A stretch of 64,000 nt of DNA from Bacteroidales bacterium (GTDB lineage Bacteria; Bacteroidota; Bacteroidia; Bacteroidales; VadinHA17), in assembly GCA_016709865.1 (NCBI GenBank), contig JADJLX010000005.1, positions 620,001-684,000 on the forward strand, read 5' to 3'. The position numbers and the translations under genes are program-made. The notes under the pieces were generated by a model. The model ran no database searches, was not told where the DNA came from, and was given only the letters and a program-made list of their open reading frames with translations. How positions within the stretch are numbered: position 1 is the stretch's first letter; every line of letters starts with the position of its first letter. Shown here piece by piece: positions 1-7,771 of the stretch.

Positions 1-469
1 AATCGTTGGCTGTATAACTGTTGAAATCTGAGAGGTTTTTAAGAAATAACGCACAGGAGCCCTGAAGTTCGCCAAGCTGCGTTAAAGACGGGAAGCGGTT
101 GAAATTCAAATTATCAGGGGAACCAATAGTATCAACAATCTGCCTGAGGGTTGTAATCTGTTCGATTGATGCAGTTGTTTCCATTACACCAACAAGCTGA
201 TTTAATGAAACAATATCCCGGTCCTTAACATATAAATACTTTATACGTCCTGTCATTTTGCTCACGAGAGTCACCGGAGGATTAACGGTTGTTATTTCAA
301 CCGGAGATGGAATTGTATCGGGATACCTGATCAGCCATGCAAAAAGAATAAAGATACAGAATACTGAAATGATGATTGTAGTTCCCCATCGCGTTATTCT
401 TCCGGGAGGATTACCCATTATTTCATTAACCGGCTCAGAGTAAATTATATCAGGTTTAGCCTCTTTCAT
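1..469 (-). CDS. HlyD-family secretion adaptor, N-terminal part (runs off window)
   Basis: Reading the minus strand from the ATG at 467-469 gives an uninterrupted frame to the window edge, about 156 residues. It starts with a short cytoplasmic segment containing EPVNEIMGNPPGRITRWG, then one membrane segment (about residues 30-48) and a periplasmic part beginning YPDTIPSPVEITTVNPPV. This is the usual N-terminus of Bacteroidota HlyD-type membrane-fusion proteins that partner C39-peptidase ABC exporters. The start lies 4 bases after the exporter stop codon, so the two are almost certainly co-transcribed. Expected role: periplasmic adaptor linking the inner-membrane exporter to a TolC-like outer-membrane channel. 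The C-terminal barrel and hairpin domains lie outside the window. Confidence 0.85.
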   Translation of the reverse strand, partial: MKEAKPDIIYSEPVNEIMGNPPGRITRWGTTIIISVFCIFILFAWLIRYPDTIPSPVEITTVNPPVTLVSKMTGRIKYLYVKDRDIVSLNQLVGVMETTASIEQITTLRQIVDTIGSPDNLNFNRFPSLTQLGELQGSCALFLKNLSDFNSYTAND

Positions 470-473
470 CTTT

Positions 474-2660
474 TCAATGTCCAAGTTCGAGCTGGTTCTT
501 TACCAGATTATAGTATGCTCCTCTATTGGCAATAAGAGATTCATGTGATCCTGATTCAATTATACGTCCACTATCGAGAACTACAATCTTGTCGGCATTT
601 CTTACTGTACTCAATCTGTGAGCAACAATAATAACTGTTTTTCCTTCAAAAAAAGAGGCAAGGTTTTCCACTATAGCCTTTTCATTATTGGCGTCAAGCG
701 AATTCGTGGCTTCATCAAATAAAATGATATCAGGATTCTTGTATATAACTCTTGCGATTAATAAGCGCTGTTTTTGTCCTTCACTCAGTCCGTGACCGTT
801 TGCACCTATTTTCGTATTATATCCCAGCGGCAGTGATTCCACAAATATTCTTATATTGGCTATATCTGCTGCCTGAACAAGGCGTTCTTCGTTAATCTCC
901 TCCGTTCCCGGAGCAATATTGTAAGCAATTGTATCGGAAAAAAGAAAACCATCCTGCATAACGGCCCCTACTCTTTCGCGCCAGACTCTGAGACTAAGAT
1001 TAGATAACCTGGTGTCGCCGATCAGAATCTCTCCACTTACTGGCTGATAAAATCCAAGCAACATTTTCAGAAGTGTAGTTTTTCCGCTTCCGCTTGTTCC
1101 GACTATTGCTGTCACTTTGTTCTCTTCAATGTAAAGGTCAACATCTTTCAGTGCATAAGGTGAACGCGGACCTTCGTACTGATATGAAAGATTATTGATA
1201 TAGATATCCTTCTTATCAGGCAGTTTCCGGACTTTCAAAGATGAATCAGGCTCCTCCTCATCAAGATCATGAACTTCAGATAGCCTGTCGAGACTCATTT
1301 TAGCATCCTGTGACATCCTGAAGAAACTAATTATCTGGCTCAGGGGCACGTTGAGCTGTCCGATAATGAACTGGACAGCAAGCATCATACCAAGTGTCAT
1401 ATCTGATTTAAGCACTGCGGTTGCTGCTGTAATCGTTATAAGGATGTTTGTAATTTCATTTATAAATGTTGCACCGGCTGACTGATACTGAATTAAACTT
1501 AATCCTCTGACTTTTAGCTTGAAGAGAGTAGCCTGGAGTTTCTCCCAATCCCATCGTGTACTCAACTCACTCTGAGTGAGCTTTATCTCCTGCATACCAT
1601 TTACAATATTTATCAGTTTGCTGCCGGATTTTGACATAAGCTTGAACCTCTGATGATCGAGTCTCGCCCTTGAATTCATAAAAAGTGAAACCCATCCGAT
1701 ATACAGCAGTGAACCTAAGGCAAAAATCAGTAGTATTTTAGTACTGTAGATAGCGAGTACAATACCAAAAATGATCAGGTTAAAGAAGGAGAATAAGATA
1801 TTCAGGCTGGTTGAGGTCAGAAATTCTTCGATTCGGTTATTGTCTTCAATTCTCTGAAGAATATCTCCGGTAAGTTTGGAATCAAAGAAGGAAACAGGAA
1901 GGGCCATTAGTTTTTGCAGAAACCCTGACAATATTGCAACATTAACCCTGGTACCAATATGCAGTAATAGCCATCCACGTATAAACTCAACTGACATTCT
2001 TCCTATAACCAGTGAAAGCTGGGCAAATAATATAAGGTAAATGAAACCTATATCATTATTATTCAATCCAATATCAATGATTGACTGGGTCAGGAATGGA
2101 ATTATCAACTGAATCCCGCTGCCAAGCAATAAGCCAAGGATAAGCTGAACAAAATATTTTCGGTATAGCCTGAAGTATTTAAACAGGAATCTGAAACCGG
2201 ACGATTTTTCCTTTTCATTTTCCTGATCGTATAGCGAAGGTGTAGGCTCAATAATCAGAACAAGTCCTGACGGTTTTCCATTACTGATTGTTGAAGCCCA
2301 GCTTCTTTCAAACTCTTCGCGGCTGTATTTTACAAGTCCGATAGCCGGATCAGCAATCCATATCTTTTCATTTTTGATCTTGTATACTACTACAAAGTGC
2401 TTCTGTCGCCAATGAACAATGCATGGTAAAGGGACATTTTCGTTCAGCAGATCGAAAGGAATTTTAACACCAATTGTTCTGAATCCCAGAGAATCTGCTG
2501 CTTCAGAAAGTCCGAGAAAAGAGACTCCTTCTCTTGTTATAAAGCATTTTTTTCTAAGGCTGTCTAATGAAAAGTTCCTTTTGTAAAATCCTGCAACCAT
2601 CTTGAGACAAGCTGGTCCGCAGTCCATTGCATCGGGTTGTTTTACGAAGGGAAATGACAT
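474..2660 (-). CDS. Peptidase C39-domain ABC transporter (bacteriocin/GG-peptide exporter)
   Basis: A 728-residue protein with the full architecture of a peptidase-containing ABC transporter. The N-terminal C39 domain has the catalytic Cys14 in DCGPAC, His88 in KHFVVVY and Asp104 in IADPA. A membrane domain spans about residues 165-450. The nucleotide-binding domain has Walker A GTSGSGKTT (about 521-529), signature LSEGQ (about 625) and Walker B IILFDE (about 645-650). Such proteins cleave a double-glycine leader and export the released peptide using ATP. All catalytic residues are present, so it should be active. It is followed by an HlyD adaptor gene 4 bases downstream. A matching GG-leader peptide gene lies 4 kb away at 6735-6869; that pairing is inference. 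Confidence 0.95.
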   Translation of the reverse strand: MSFPFVKQPDAMDCGPACLKMVAGFYKRNFSLDSLRKKCFITREGVSFLGLSEAADSLGFRTIGVKIPFDLLNENVPLPCIVHWRQKHFVVVYKIKNEKIWIADPAIGLVKYSREEFERSWASTISNGKPSGLVLIIEPTPSLYDQENEKEKSSGFRFLFKYFRLYRKYFVQLILGLLLGSGIQLIIPFLTQSIIDIGLNNNDIGFIYLILFAQLSLVIGRMSVEFIRGWLLLHIGTRVNVAILSGFLQKLMALPVSFFDSKLTGDILQRIEDNNRIEEFLTSTSLNILFSFFNLIIFGIVLAIYSTKILLIFALGSLLYIGWVSLFMNSRARLDHQRFKLMSKSGSKLINIVNGMQEIKLTQSELSTRWDWEKLQATLFKLKVRGLSLIQYQSAGATFINEITNILITITAATAVLKSDMTLGMMLAVQFIIGQLNVPLSQIISFFRMSQDAKMSLDRLSEVHDLDEEEPDSSLKVRKLPDKKDIYINNLSYQYEGPRSPYALKDVDLYIEENKVTAIVGTSGSGKTTLLKMLLGFYQPVSGEILIGDTRLSNLSLRVWRERVGAVMQDGFLFSDTIAYNIAPGTEEINEERLVQAADIANIRIFVESLPLGYNTKIGANGHGLSEGQKQRLLIARVIYKNPDIILFDEATNSLDANNEKAIVENLASFFEGKTVIIVAHRLSTVRNADKIVVLDSGRIIESGSHESLIANRGAYYNLVKNQLELGH

Positions 2661-2693
2661 TATTGAAATTGACCAAGTGATTTAAAATGTAAG

Positions 2694-2720
2694 TAAAGAT
2701 ATTTATATTTTGGATACCAA
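2694..2720 (-). promoter_or_regulatory. Candidate Bacteroidota promoter for the exporter operon
   Basis: On the minus strand a TATCTTTA (-7-like, one mismatch to TAnnTTTG) lies about 34 bases before the exporter ATG, with TTG 16 bases upstream (2718-2720). Spacing is slightly short of the usual 19-21. Weak call from sequence alone. Confidence 0.25.
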
Positions 2721-2786
2721 TAACTCATATTTCAGACTAAATCCAACCAGCCATTCAACGACTTCCGGAATTGGATAACGAAATAG

Positions 2787-2794
2787 TATATTTG
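2787..2794 (+). promoter_or_regulatory. TATATTTG -7 element for the ECF sigma gene
   Basis: A perfect TAnnTTTG match lies 21 bases before the ATG at 2816. No good -33 TTTG is seen at the right distance. Its position inside the longer frame that opens with TTG at 2771 argues that translation starts at 2816 instead. Confidence 0.35.
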
Positions 2795-2815
2795 TTAAAT
2801 CTTTTTATAAACATA

Positions 2816-3388
2816 ATGGGGTTGTTTAAAAAGTATACCGACATAAATCTTATTGAAGGAATCAGGCAGCAGGATGACAAGATTCTGAACTGGCTGTATG
2901 ATAATTATTTTCAACAGGTTAAGAAGCATGTTTTAAGCAACAGTGGTTCGGACGATGATGTTTCTGACGTTTTTCAGGACTCAATTATAGCTTTATACAA
3001 GCAGATAATTGAAGACAGACTGAACCTCACTACAGATCTTAAAGGATATTTTTTCAGTATTGCCCGGAATGTATGGAGTGCTCAGTTAAGGAGAATCAGG
3101 AGAACAAGTGTTCTCGAAACAGATATTGCTGATGAAGATGATAATAGTTTAATAGACGATCCGACACTCGGGAGAGTTGTAAGCAGGGCATTCCTTAAGC
3201 TAAAACCAGATCAACAGATGGTACTAAGGTTATTTTCAGAAGGAAAGTCCTATGAGGTTATTTCTGAGATAATGGGTTTCAAAAATGAGACATATGCCAG
3301 ACGGAAAAAATATCTGTGCAAGGAGGCTGTTATTGAACTTGTTAAGGAAGATCCTGAATATCAGGAATACTTGCGTCTTCTGAGATAG
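2816..3388 (+). CDS. ECF-type RNA polymerase sigma-70 factor
   Basis: A 190-residue protein when started at the ATG at 2816 (MGLFKKYTDINLIEGIRQQ). An upstream TTG at 2771 would add 15 residues of poor quality and would place a TATATTTG element inside the gene. Region 2 runs from DINLIEGIRQQDD through the DVSDVFQDSIIALY helix and SIARNVWSAQLRR. Region 4 covers LKPDQQMVLRLFSEGKSYEVISEIMGF with a helix-turn-helix. It resembles the short sigma factors of Bacteroidota that work with a one-TM anti-sigma factor; the likely partner is the protein at 7003-7749. Its 3' end overlaps the convergent TPR-CHAT gene by 28 bases. Target promoters are unknown, but the divergent region at 6493-6734 is the obvious place to look. 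Confidence 0.88.
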   Translation: MGLFKKYTDINLIEGIRQQDDKILNWLYDNYFQQVKKHVLSNSGSDDDVSDVFQDSIIALYKQIIEDRLNLTTDLKGYFFSIARNVWSAQLRRIRRTSVLETDIADEDDNSLIDDPTLGRVVSRAFLKLKPDQQMVLRLFSEGKSYEVISEIMGFKNETYARRKKYLCKEAVIELVKEDPEYQEYLRLLR

Positions 3389-6300
3389 AATAGTGCTGTT
3401 AATAAAATAACACAAAGAAAAGCTATTGCAGGCCGGATAATACTAACCGGATAATACAAAGGATCATTATTACCATATACAATCAATGCCGACCAGAAGT
3501 AAGGATGTGACCTAAGTTGATCAGAGTTTTTTAAATACTCCAGTCTGGCCATTCTGAGTGAAGCACTTTTTGTATAACCCTTTTTTATGTTTTTATAGAA
3601 CATTTTTACAATTTCGGTTCCTGATTTATCCTCAATCTCCCACATTGACATCACAACCGAATGACTGCCCGAATAGGTAAATCCTCTGGCAAGGCTCAGG
3701 ATTCCCTCACCTGTAAAGAGAATGCCAGAACCTGTATTACAGGAACTTAAAACCACCATTTTTGCTTTCAAAGGGATTCCGTAAATCTCGTATGTTTTAA
3801 GATACCTGTCCTCAAGTGTATCAGCTTCCGGACTGAATATAAGTGTTGAGTGCATAGGATCCTTGTCATTCAGCACTGTATGCATAGCAAGATGAAGAAT
3901 ATCATAATTACCTGATTCTTTTTTAAATGAAGATTCCTTCGCGTCAGAATTTTCATAAAGCTTACCCCCTGTAATTTCAGTTACAAATCTTGCTTCCTCT
4001 CTCGCAAACGGAAGATCCTTAAGGGAACTGCTTTCTCCCTGCCTGCTTAATAATACAGACTGAATATCTATGGCTTCGGGATAATCGGGAGCAAATGCCA
4101 GGAGAGTGTTTCTGAATCCCGGTCCTCCGGTTACAGACTCTGACATAAAAGTAGCCGAATATGTATAAGATATATCATATTTGGCCATCATAAAAGGGAC
4201 TTCGCGGTACAGGGGTTTATTGTCAGGGAACTCACAAGTTGGAAGAGTCTCAAAAGGTATATATGACAGAATATTATCCGGGGAAATAATCAATTTGTCG
4301 GATACCAGGAATGGTAAAATTGGCTCTAACAGTGCTTTGTATAACTCAGTTCCGGTAATTTTGAATTCTTTAAACGCAGAATAAGCATCATCGGCTGGTC
4401 CAGGCATTGCCAGCAGCTTTCTGAATTTTTTTACATTATTAAATAGTGAATCATTAACGGGGGTAGCAATTAATTCCTTGTATTTCCTGTTGGCGATGAA
4501 AATGAACAGAAGTGAATCTGACAATAAATAGTTAATATAATTGCCCTTTCTTCCAATGATCTGATTAATATCATCCATAGAGGCAACCATTGTATTATAC
4601 TTCATTGAATAATACTCAGGATACGCATTTTCGAACATGAGAATAAGAGAGTCTCTTGACCTAGTAACGTTCAGAAGATTTTCATTAATCGTATTTATGA
4701 GATTCTGATTAGGTTTCTCCTTTAAGCTCTCAATATCAATTCTGGCGTTAAGTAATCCGATCTCATTTTTCAGTTTGAATTCATATTCGGCAATTTCTTC
4801 AGGAATCTGGAACTGAGTCGCTTTCAATTCTCTCGTTGATGCCAGCAATCCCGCCACCTTACTTTTTTCTGAGTATTCGAAGGCCTTTGACAGGAATTTT
4901 GCATCACCTGAAATCCTGTAAAGTTCGTGATAGTCACCTATTGCAGAAAAATATGCGTTTCTGTATTTATCCCCAAGGATAAGCCTGCTATCCTCCTCAC
5001 TAATATTGATTCTCATCTTTTCAAGCAGAGCAACAATTATCTCTGCGGTTTCTGCGGAAGCCTCGAGATAATTATAGTTTCTAGTCTCCATATATAAAGA
5101 CTTAAGAATAGTATACTTCGATCTGAAGAGCCTGAATGTTGTTTTCTCTGGTTTCAAAGAAGTCAATTCCGGATTATGAAAACTGCCTTTGGTAAATTTT
5201 AAATTATAATGAATGGATATAAAATTCTGAATAGTTTCAATTGCCTTTACCCTTTCACCGTTAACAGCCAGAGAAAGCGAATATCCTATATTTATTCTTG
5301 GCCTATGCAGGATATCATCCGGATGCTTTTCCAGGTATTTCATGCACTTTTTCAGACATGTCAGTGATTTAATAACATCAATTTTGTACTCTCTCAGATA
5401 CTCACCATAATTATAAAGAGCCTCGTAGTATACTTGGGGATTTTTTGCAGAATCAGCTGCTGATTTATTTAATATAAAATAAAGAAGCTCTTCACCTTTA
5501 TGACCATTGCCTTTATTACCAAGGATCACAGCATAGCTATTTACAATGTTAATATGAAATACAGAATTCTCCTTAACACTTAATGCAATTGCGACTCCCT
5601 GCCTGTAGTATTCTTCTGATTTGTCAAAATTCCGAAGGGCTTCATATGCGATTGCAAGATTATTAATCAGATTTAAATAATTCTCATCATTCGTGATCTT
5701 GTATTCTTGATAAATTGATAAAGACTTTTCGAAATAAAGCCGGGCTTTTGAGAAATCTGCAAGCCGGTTATAACTAACACCCAGATTGGAATACAGATTT
5801 CCCAGTGTTTGACCAGGTACACTGTCGGGTTTACTTTCGGCAATAGACAGAGCCGAATTTAGACAAGATATGGATTTCTCATTTTGCTGAGTTTCGATAT
5901 AAGCTGAACTAAGGGATGCTAACGGATAAAGAAGTTCAATGCTTGTTTCTCCAAAAAGGTTTGAAATAATTTCAATTGCTTTAAGCTGACTTTCTGCAGT
6001 TTTATAAAAATCACCCAACTGTCTGTGAGCAATCCCAATATTATAACAGGCTCTTGTAAACCGAAGATCAAAAACCTTTAAGGACTCCCTAACTTCCATC
6101 GATTTTTTAAGGTTGGTGATTGAAGAAGTCGGATTCCCTGTTAAAAGATAGAATATACCAATTATATAATAAGAATCAGACCCTTCCAGTGATGGAGTTT
6201 TAGTATGGTCTAATATTTGATTAAGTCGTGAAATAATGTCTAGAATCTTCTCTGAATCTGCCTCTTTAATATTATTATTCATTAAGGTTACAAGCGCTAA

Positions 6301-6492
6301 TAACTGAGAATTTAATTCCTTCAGCTTTATATCATTATCACTCTGATCAGAAAAATTGATTTCCGCCTGAGATTCGAAAACGATTCTGGAATTAATCTCT
6401 CTGCAGTCAGATTCTTTTGAAACAAGGATCAATCCTCCAAACAGTAATAAGAATACGGTTAATAATCCAGATCTATTTAGCTGTGGCGACAT
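3361..6492 (-). CDS. TPR-CHAT (caspase-like) protein, exported and C-terminally membrane-anchored
   Basis: A 1043-residue protein starting at the ATG at 6492, not the TTG three bases upstream. It opens with a hydrophobic export signal (about residues 9-27), then tetratricopeptide repeats over roughly residues 90-450, a helical linker, and a CHAT domain at roughly 720-1010. The CHAT catalytic dyad is visible as His about 871 in LHLAMHT and Cys about 918 in VVLSSCNTG. A final hydrophobic segment (about 1018-1036) followed by RRRK is a membrane anchor with a cytosolic tail, so the TPR and CHAT parts should face the periplasm. CHAT proteins are separase/caspase-fold cysteine peptidases switched on by partners bound to the TPRs. 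Neighbours are an ECF sigma factor (convergent) and a GG-leader peptide (divergent). The substrate is unknown. Confidence 0.85.
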   Translation of the reverse strand: MSPQLNRSGLLTVFLLLFGGLILVSKESDCREINSRIVFESQAEINFSDQSDNDIKLKELNSQLLALVTLMNNNIKEADSEKILDIISRLNQILDHTKTPSLEGSDSYYIIGIFYLLTGNPTSSITNLKKSMEVRESLKVFDLRFTRACYNIGIAHRQLGDFYKTAESQLKAIEIISNLFGETSIELLYPLASLSSAYIETQQNEKSISCLNSALSIAESKPDSVPGQTLGNLYSNLGVSYNRLADFSKARLYFEKSLSIYQEYKITNDENYLNLINNLAIAYEALRNFDKSEEYYRQGVAIALSVKENSVFHINIVNSYAVILGNKGNGHKGEELLYFILNKSAADSAKNPQVYYEALYNYGEYLREYKIDVIKSLTCLKKCMKYLEKHPDDILHRPRINIGYSLSLAVNGERVKAIETIQNFISIHYNLKFTKGSFHNPELTSLKPEKTTFRLFRSKYTILKSLYMETRNYNYLEASAETAEIIVALLEKMRINISEEDSRLILGDKYRNAYFSAIGDYHELYRISGDAKFLSKAFEYSEKSKVAGLLASTRELKATQFQIPEEIAEYEFKLKNEIGLLNARIDIESLKEKPNQNLINTINENLLNVTRSRDSLILMFENAYPEYYSMKYNTMVASMDDINQIIGRKGNYINYLLSDSLLFIFIANRKYKELIATPVNDSLFNNVKKFRKLLAMPGPADDAYSAFKEFKITGTELYKALLEPILPFLVSDKLIISPDNILSYIPFETLPTCEFPDNKPLYREVPFMMAKYDISYTYSATFMSESVTGGPGFRNTLLAFAPDYPEAIDIQSVLLSRQGESSSLKDLPFAREEARFVTEITGGKLYENSDAKESSFKKESGNYDILHLAMHTVLNDKDPMHSTLIFSPEADTLEDRYLKTYEIYGIPLKAKMVVLSSCNTGSGILFTGEGILSLARGFTYSGSHSVVMSMWEIEDKSGTEIVKMFYKNIKKGYTKSASLRMARLEYLKNSDQLRSHPYFWSALIVYGNNDPLYYPVSIIRPAIAFLCVILLTALFYLRRRKYS

Positions 6493-6637
6493 CAATCCCC
6501 GGAATTAAACTTTAATTATTAATGATAAATATCCCCTTTTAAGACTACATATCCAAATAATGAGAACTCTGAAAAATAGACGACTGTAAATACCTGAATT
6601 CATGCATATTAAAAAATATTTTAAAAATACCTGATTT

Positions 6638-6652
6638 TTTTGTGTCACAAAA
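6638..6652. promoter_or_regulatory. Dyad TTTTGTG-T-CACAAAA in the CHAT/peptide divergent region
   Basis: Two perfect 7-base arms around one central base sit about 83 bases before the GG-peptide start and 146 bases before the divergent CHAT start. The right half also reads TGTCACAAAAC, with CCGACATGTAG 13 bases downstream (6662-6672), which resembles an ECF-type -35/-10 pair for the peptide gene. Operator and ECF promoter are both possible; neither is proven. The rest of 6493-6734 holds no other gene that I can see. Confidence 0.35.
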
Positions 6653-6734
6653 CACCCTCTGCCGACATGTAGGTTAGAAAAGGAAAATTGAATTATTAAT
6701 AAACAGGAAATACATACTCATTTATAAAAGAAAT

Positions 6735-6869
6735 ATGAAAAAACTGGACTTTGAAAAGAACTATAGCATTTTAATTGAGTTTACTCTTTCATCTGAAGAG
6801 ATGATATGTGTGCGGGGCGGAGATGGTGAAAATGATCCAAAGCCGGGAACTGATCCTGTAAGAATATAA
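6735..6869 (+). CDS. GG-leader small peptide (putative exported bacteriocin/RiPP-like or signal peptide precursor)
   Basis: A 44-residue ORF, ATG 6735 to TAA 6867-6869. The leader MKKLDFEKNYSILIEF is followed by TLSSEEMICVRGG, which matches the Bacteroidota double-glycine leader pattern: MKKL start, aromatic/hydrophobic positions, a L-S-x-E-E-M helix, then V-x-G-G. Cleavage after Gly28-Gly29 would release the 15-residue acidic, proline-containing tail DGENDPKPGTDPVRI. A C39-peptidase exporter with intact catalytic residues is encoded at 474-2660, and an ECF sigma/anti-sigma pair and a TPR-CHAT protein surround it. The tail has no Cys, Ser or aromatic residue and only one Thr, so lanthionine or disulphide maturation is unlikely, and no RiPP maturase is seen nearby. 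A signalling role is as likely as a toxin role. The gene is easily missed because of its length. Confidence 0.72.
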   Translation: MKKLDFEKNYSILIEFTLSSEEMICVRGGDGENDPKPGTDPVRI

Positions 6870-6941
6870 GTTTTTACACCTAAATTTATTTACTCAACTA
6901 ATAGTCTGATTTTATTAAATATATTGTATTAAAAATAAGAG

Positions 6942-6970
6942 TTGTTTTAATATTAATGATCTGATATTTG
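6942..6970 (+). promoter_or_regulatory. Candidate promoter for the anti-sigma-like gene
   Basis: TTG at 6942-6944 and GATATTTG at 6963-6970 (one mismatch to TAnnTTTG) are separated by 18 bases and lie 32 bases before the ATG at 7003. The interval between the GG peptide and this gene (6870-7002) is otherwise AT-rich with nothing recognisable. Confidence 0.35.
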
Positions 6971-7002
6971 AACGTGATTCAAATATTCTTAAACATGCAA
7001 TT

Positions 7003-7749
7003 ATGAAAAAAGAAGATTTTTCATACTTCATCGAACGGTACATTGCCGGCGAGATGAGTGATTCCGAAAAAGTATGGTTCGAAAAGGAACTTAATGGCAA
7101 CAGCATTTTAAATGAAGAGTTAAAATTAAGGAAGCGCACTGACGAAGTCCTGAATAAACAGGATATAATTTCCCTTAGAAACAAACTCTCATTAATTGAA
7201 TCCGGCAGACGGGAAAAGGGCAGTGTATTGAGGCTACAAAATAAATTCTACTATGGAATAGCTGCTTCTATTGCGGTTCTCGCAATTATAGGAAGTATTA
7301 TAGTAACCAGTAACAGAAACCTAACCACGGGTGAAATTATAGAACGGTATTCATCGGAATATGTACCAACATCCGGTCAGCGGTCTGCTGGATCGGAAAT
7401 GAATGATTTATTTTCACGAGGACTGGAATATTTTCAGAATCATGACTATAAAAATGCAGCACTGTTTTTCAGCCAAGTAGTTGAAAATGAGCCTAAGGAT
7501 ATGTATGCTACTCTGCTAAATGGTATTTCAGATTATGAAGAAAGCAAGTATAACGATGCAAAGAAATCGTTCGGTATCGTTATCGAAGATAACAAAAACC
7601 TGTACATAGATCAGGCACAATGGTATTTGGCCTTATGCTATCTGCAGACTGATGAGAAAGAGAAGGCTGGCAGTCTGCTTCGGATAATCATAGATGAAAA
7701 TGGCTCATATGCCAATCAGTCGAGAAAGATTCTGAAAAAGATAAAGTAA
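7003..7749 (+). CDS. Anti-sigma-factor-like single-TM protein with periplasmic TPRs
   Basis: A 248-residue protein. The N-terminal 70 residues (MKKEDFSYFIERYIAGEMSD and so on) resemble the cytosolic part of Bacteroidota anti-sigma/zf-HC2-like proteins but lack zinc ligands. A single membrane helix covers about residues 83-102. The rest is periplasmic: a GLEYFQNHDYKNAALFFSQVVENEP-type TPR and at least two more repeats to the C-terminus. The likely role is to hold the sigma factor encoded at 2816-3388 and release it in response to a periplasmic partner bound by the TPRs. The TPR-CHAT protein is a candidate partner because both place TPRs in the same compartment. It is followed 22 bases later by the histidine-kinase-like gene. 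The anti-sigma assignment is inference from architecture and context. Confidence 0.65.
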   Translation: MKKEDFSYFIERYIAGEMSDSEKVWFEKELNGNSILNEELKLRKRTDEVLNKQDIISLRNKLSLIESGRREKGSVLRLQNKFYYGIAASIAVLAIIGSIIVTSNRNLTTGEIIERYSSEYVPTSGQRSAGSEMNDLFSRGLEYFQNHDYKNAALFFSQVVENEPKDMYATLLNGISDYEESKYNDAKKSFGIVIEDNKNLYIDQAQWYLALCYLQTDEKEKAGSLLRIIIDENGSYANQSRKILKKIK

Positions 7750-7771
7750 AATATAATTAACTCAAGTGATT

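Noticed and set aside
258..443. 61-residue plus-strand ORF
   Set aside because: It is antisense to the HlyD-type adaptor, whose frame is clearly coding.
2771..2815. TTG start at 2771 for the sigma factor
   Set aside because: The extra 15 residues are hydrophobic and unlike region 2 starts, and a TATATTTG promoter element lies inside them; ATG 2816 is better.
3361..6492. TPR-CHAT protein as the protease of a type III-E CRISPR (Craspase-like) system
   Set aside because: No gRAMP-like effector, Cas1/Cas2 or repeat array is in the window, and the protein carries a signal segment and a TM anchor.
6735..6869. GG peptide as a lanthipeptide or disulphide bacteriocin
   Set aside because: The tail has no Cys or Ser and one Thr, and no LanB/LanM/radical-SAM maturase is adjacent; a plain exported peptide fits better.
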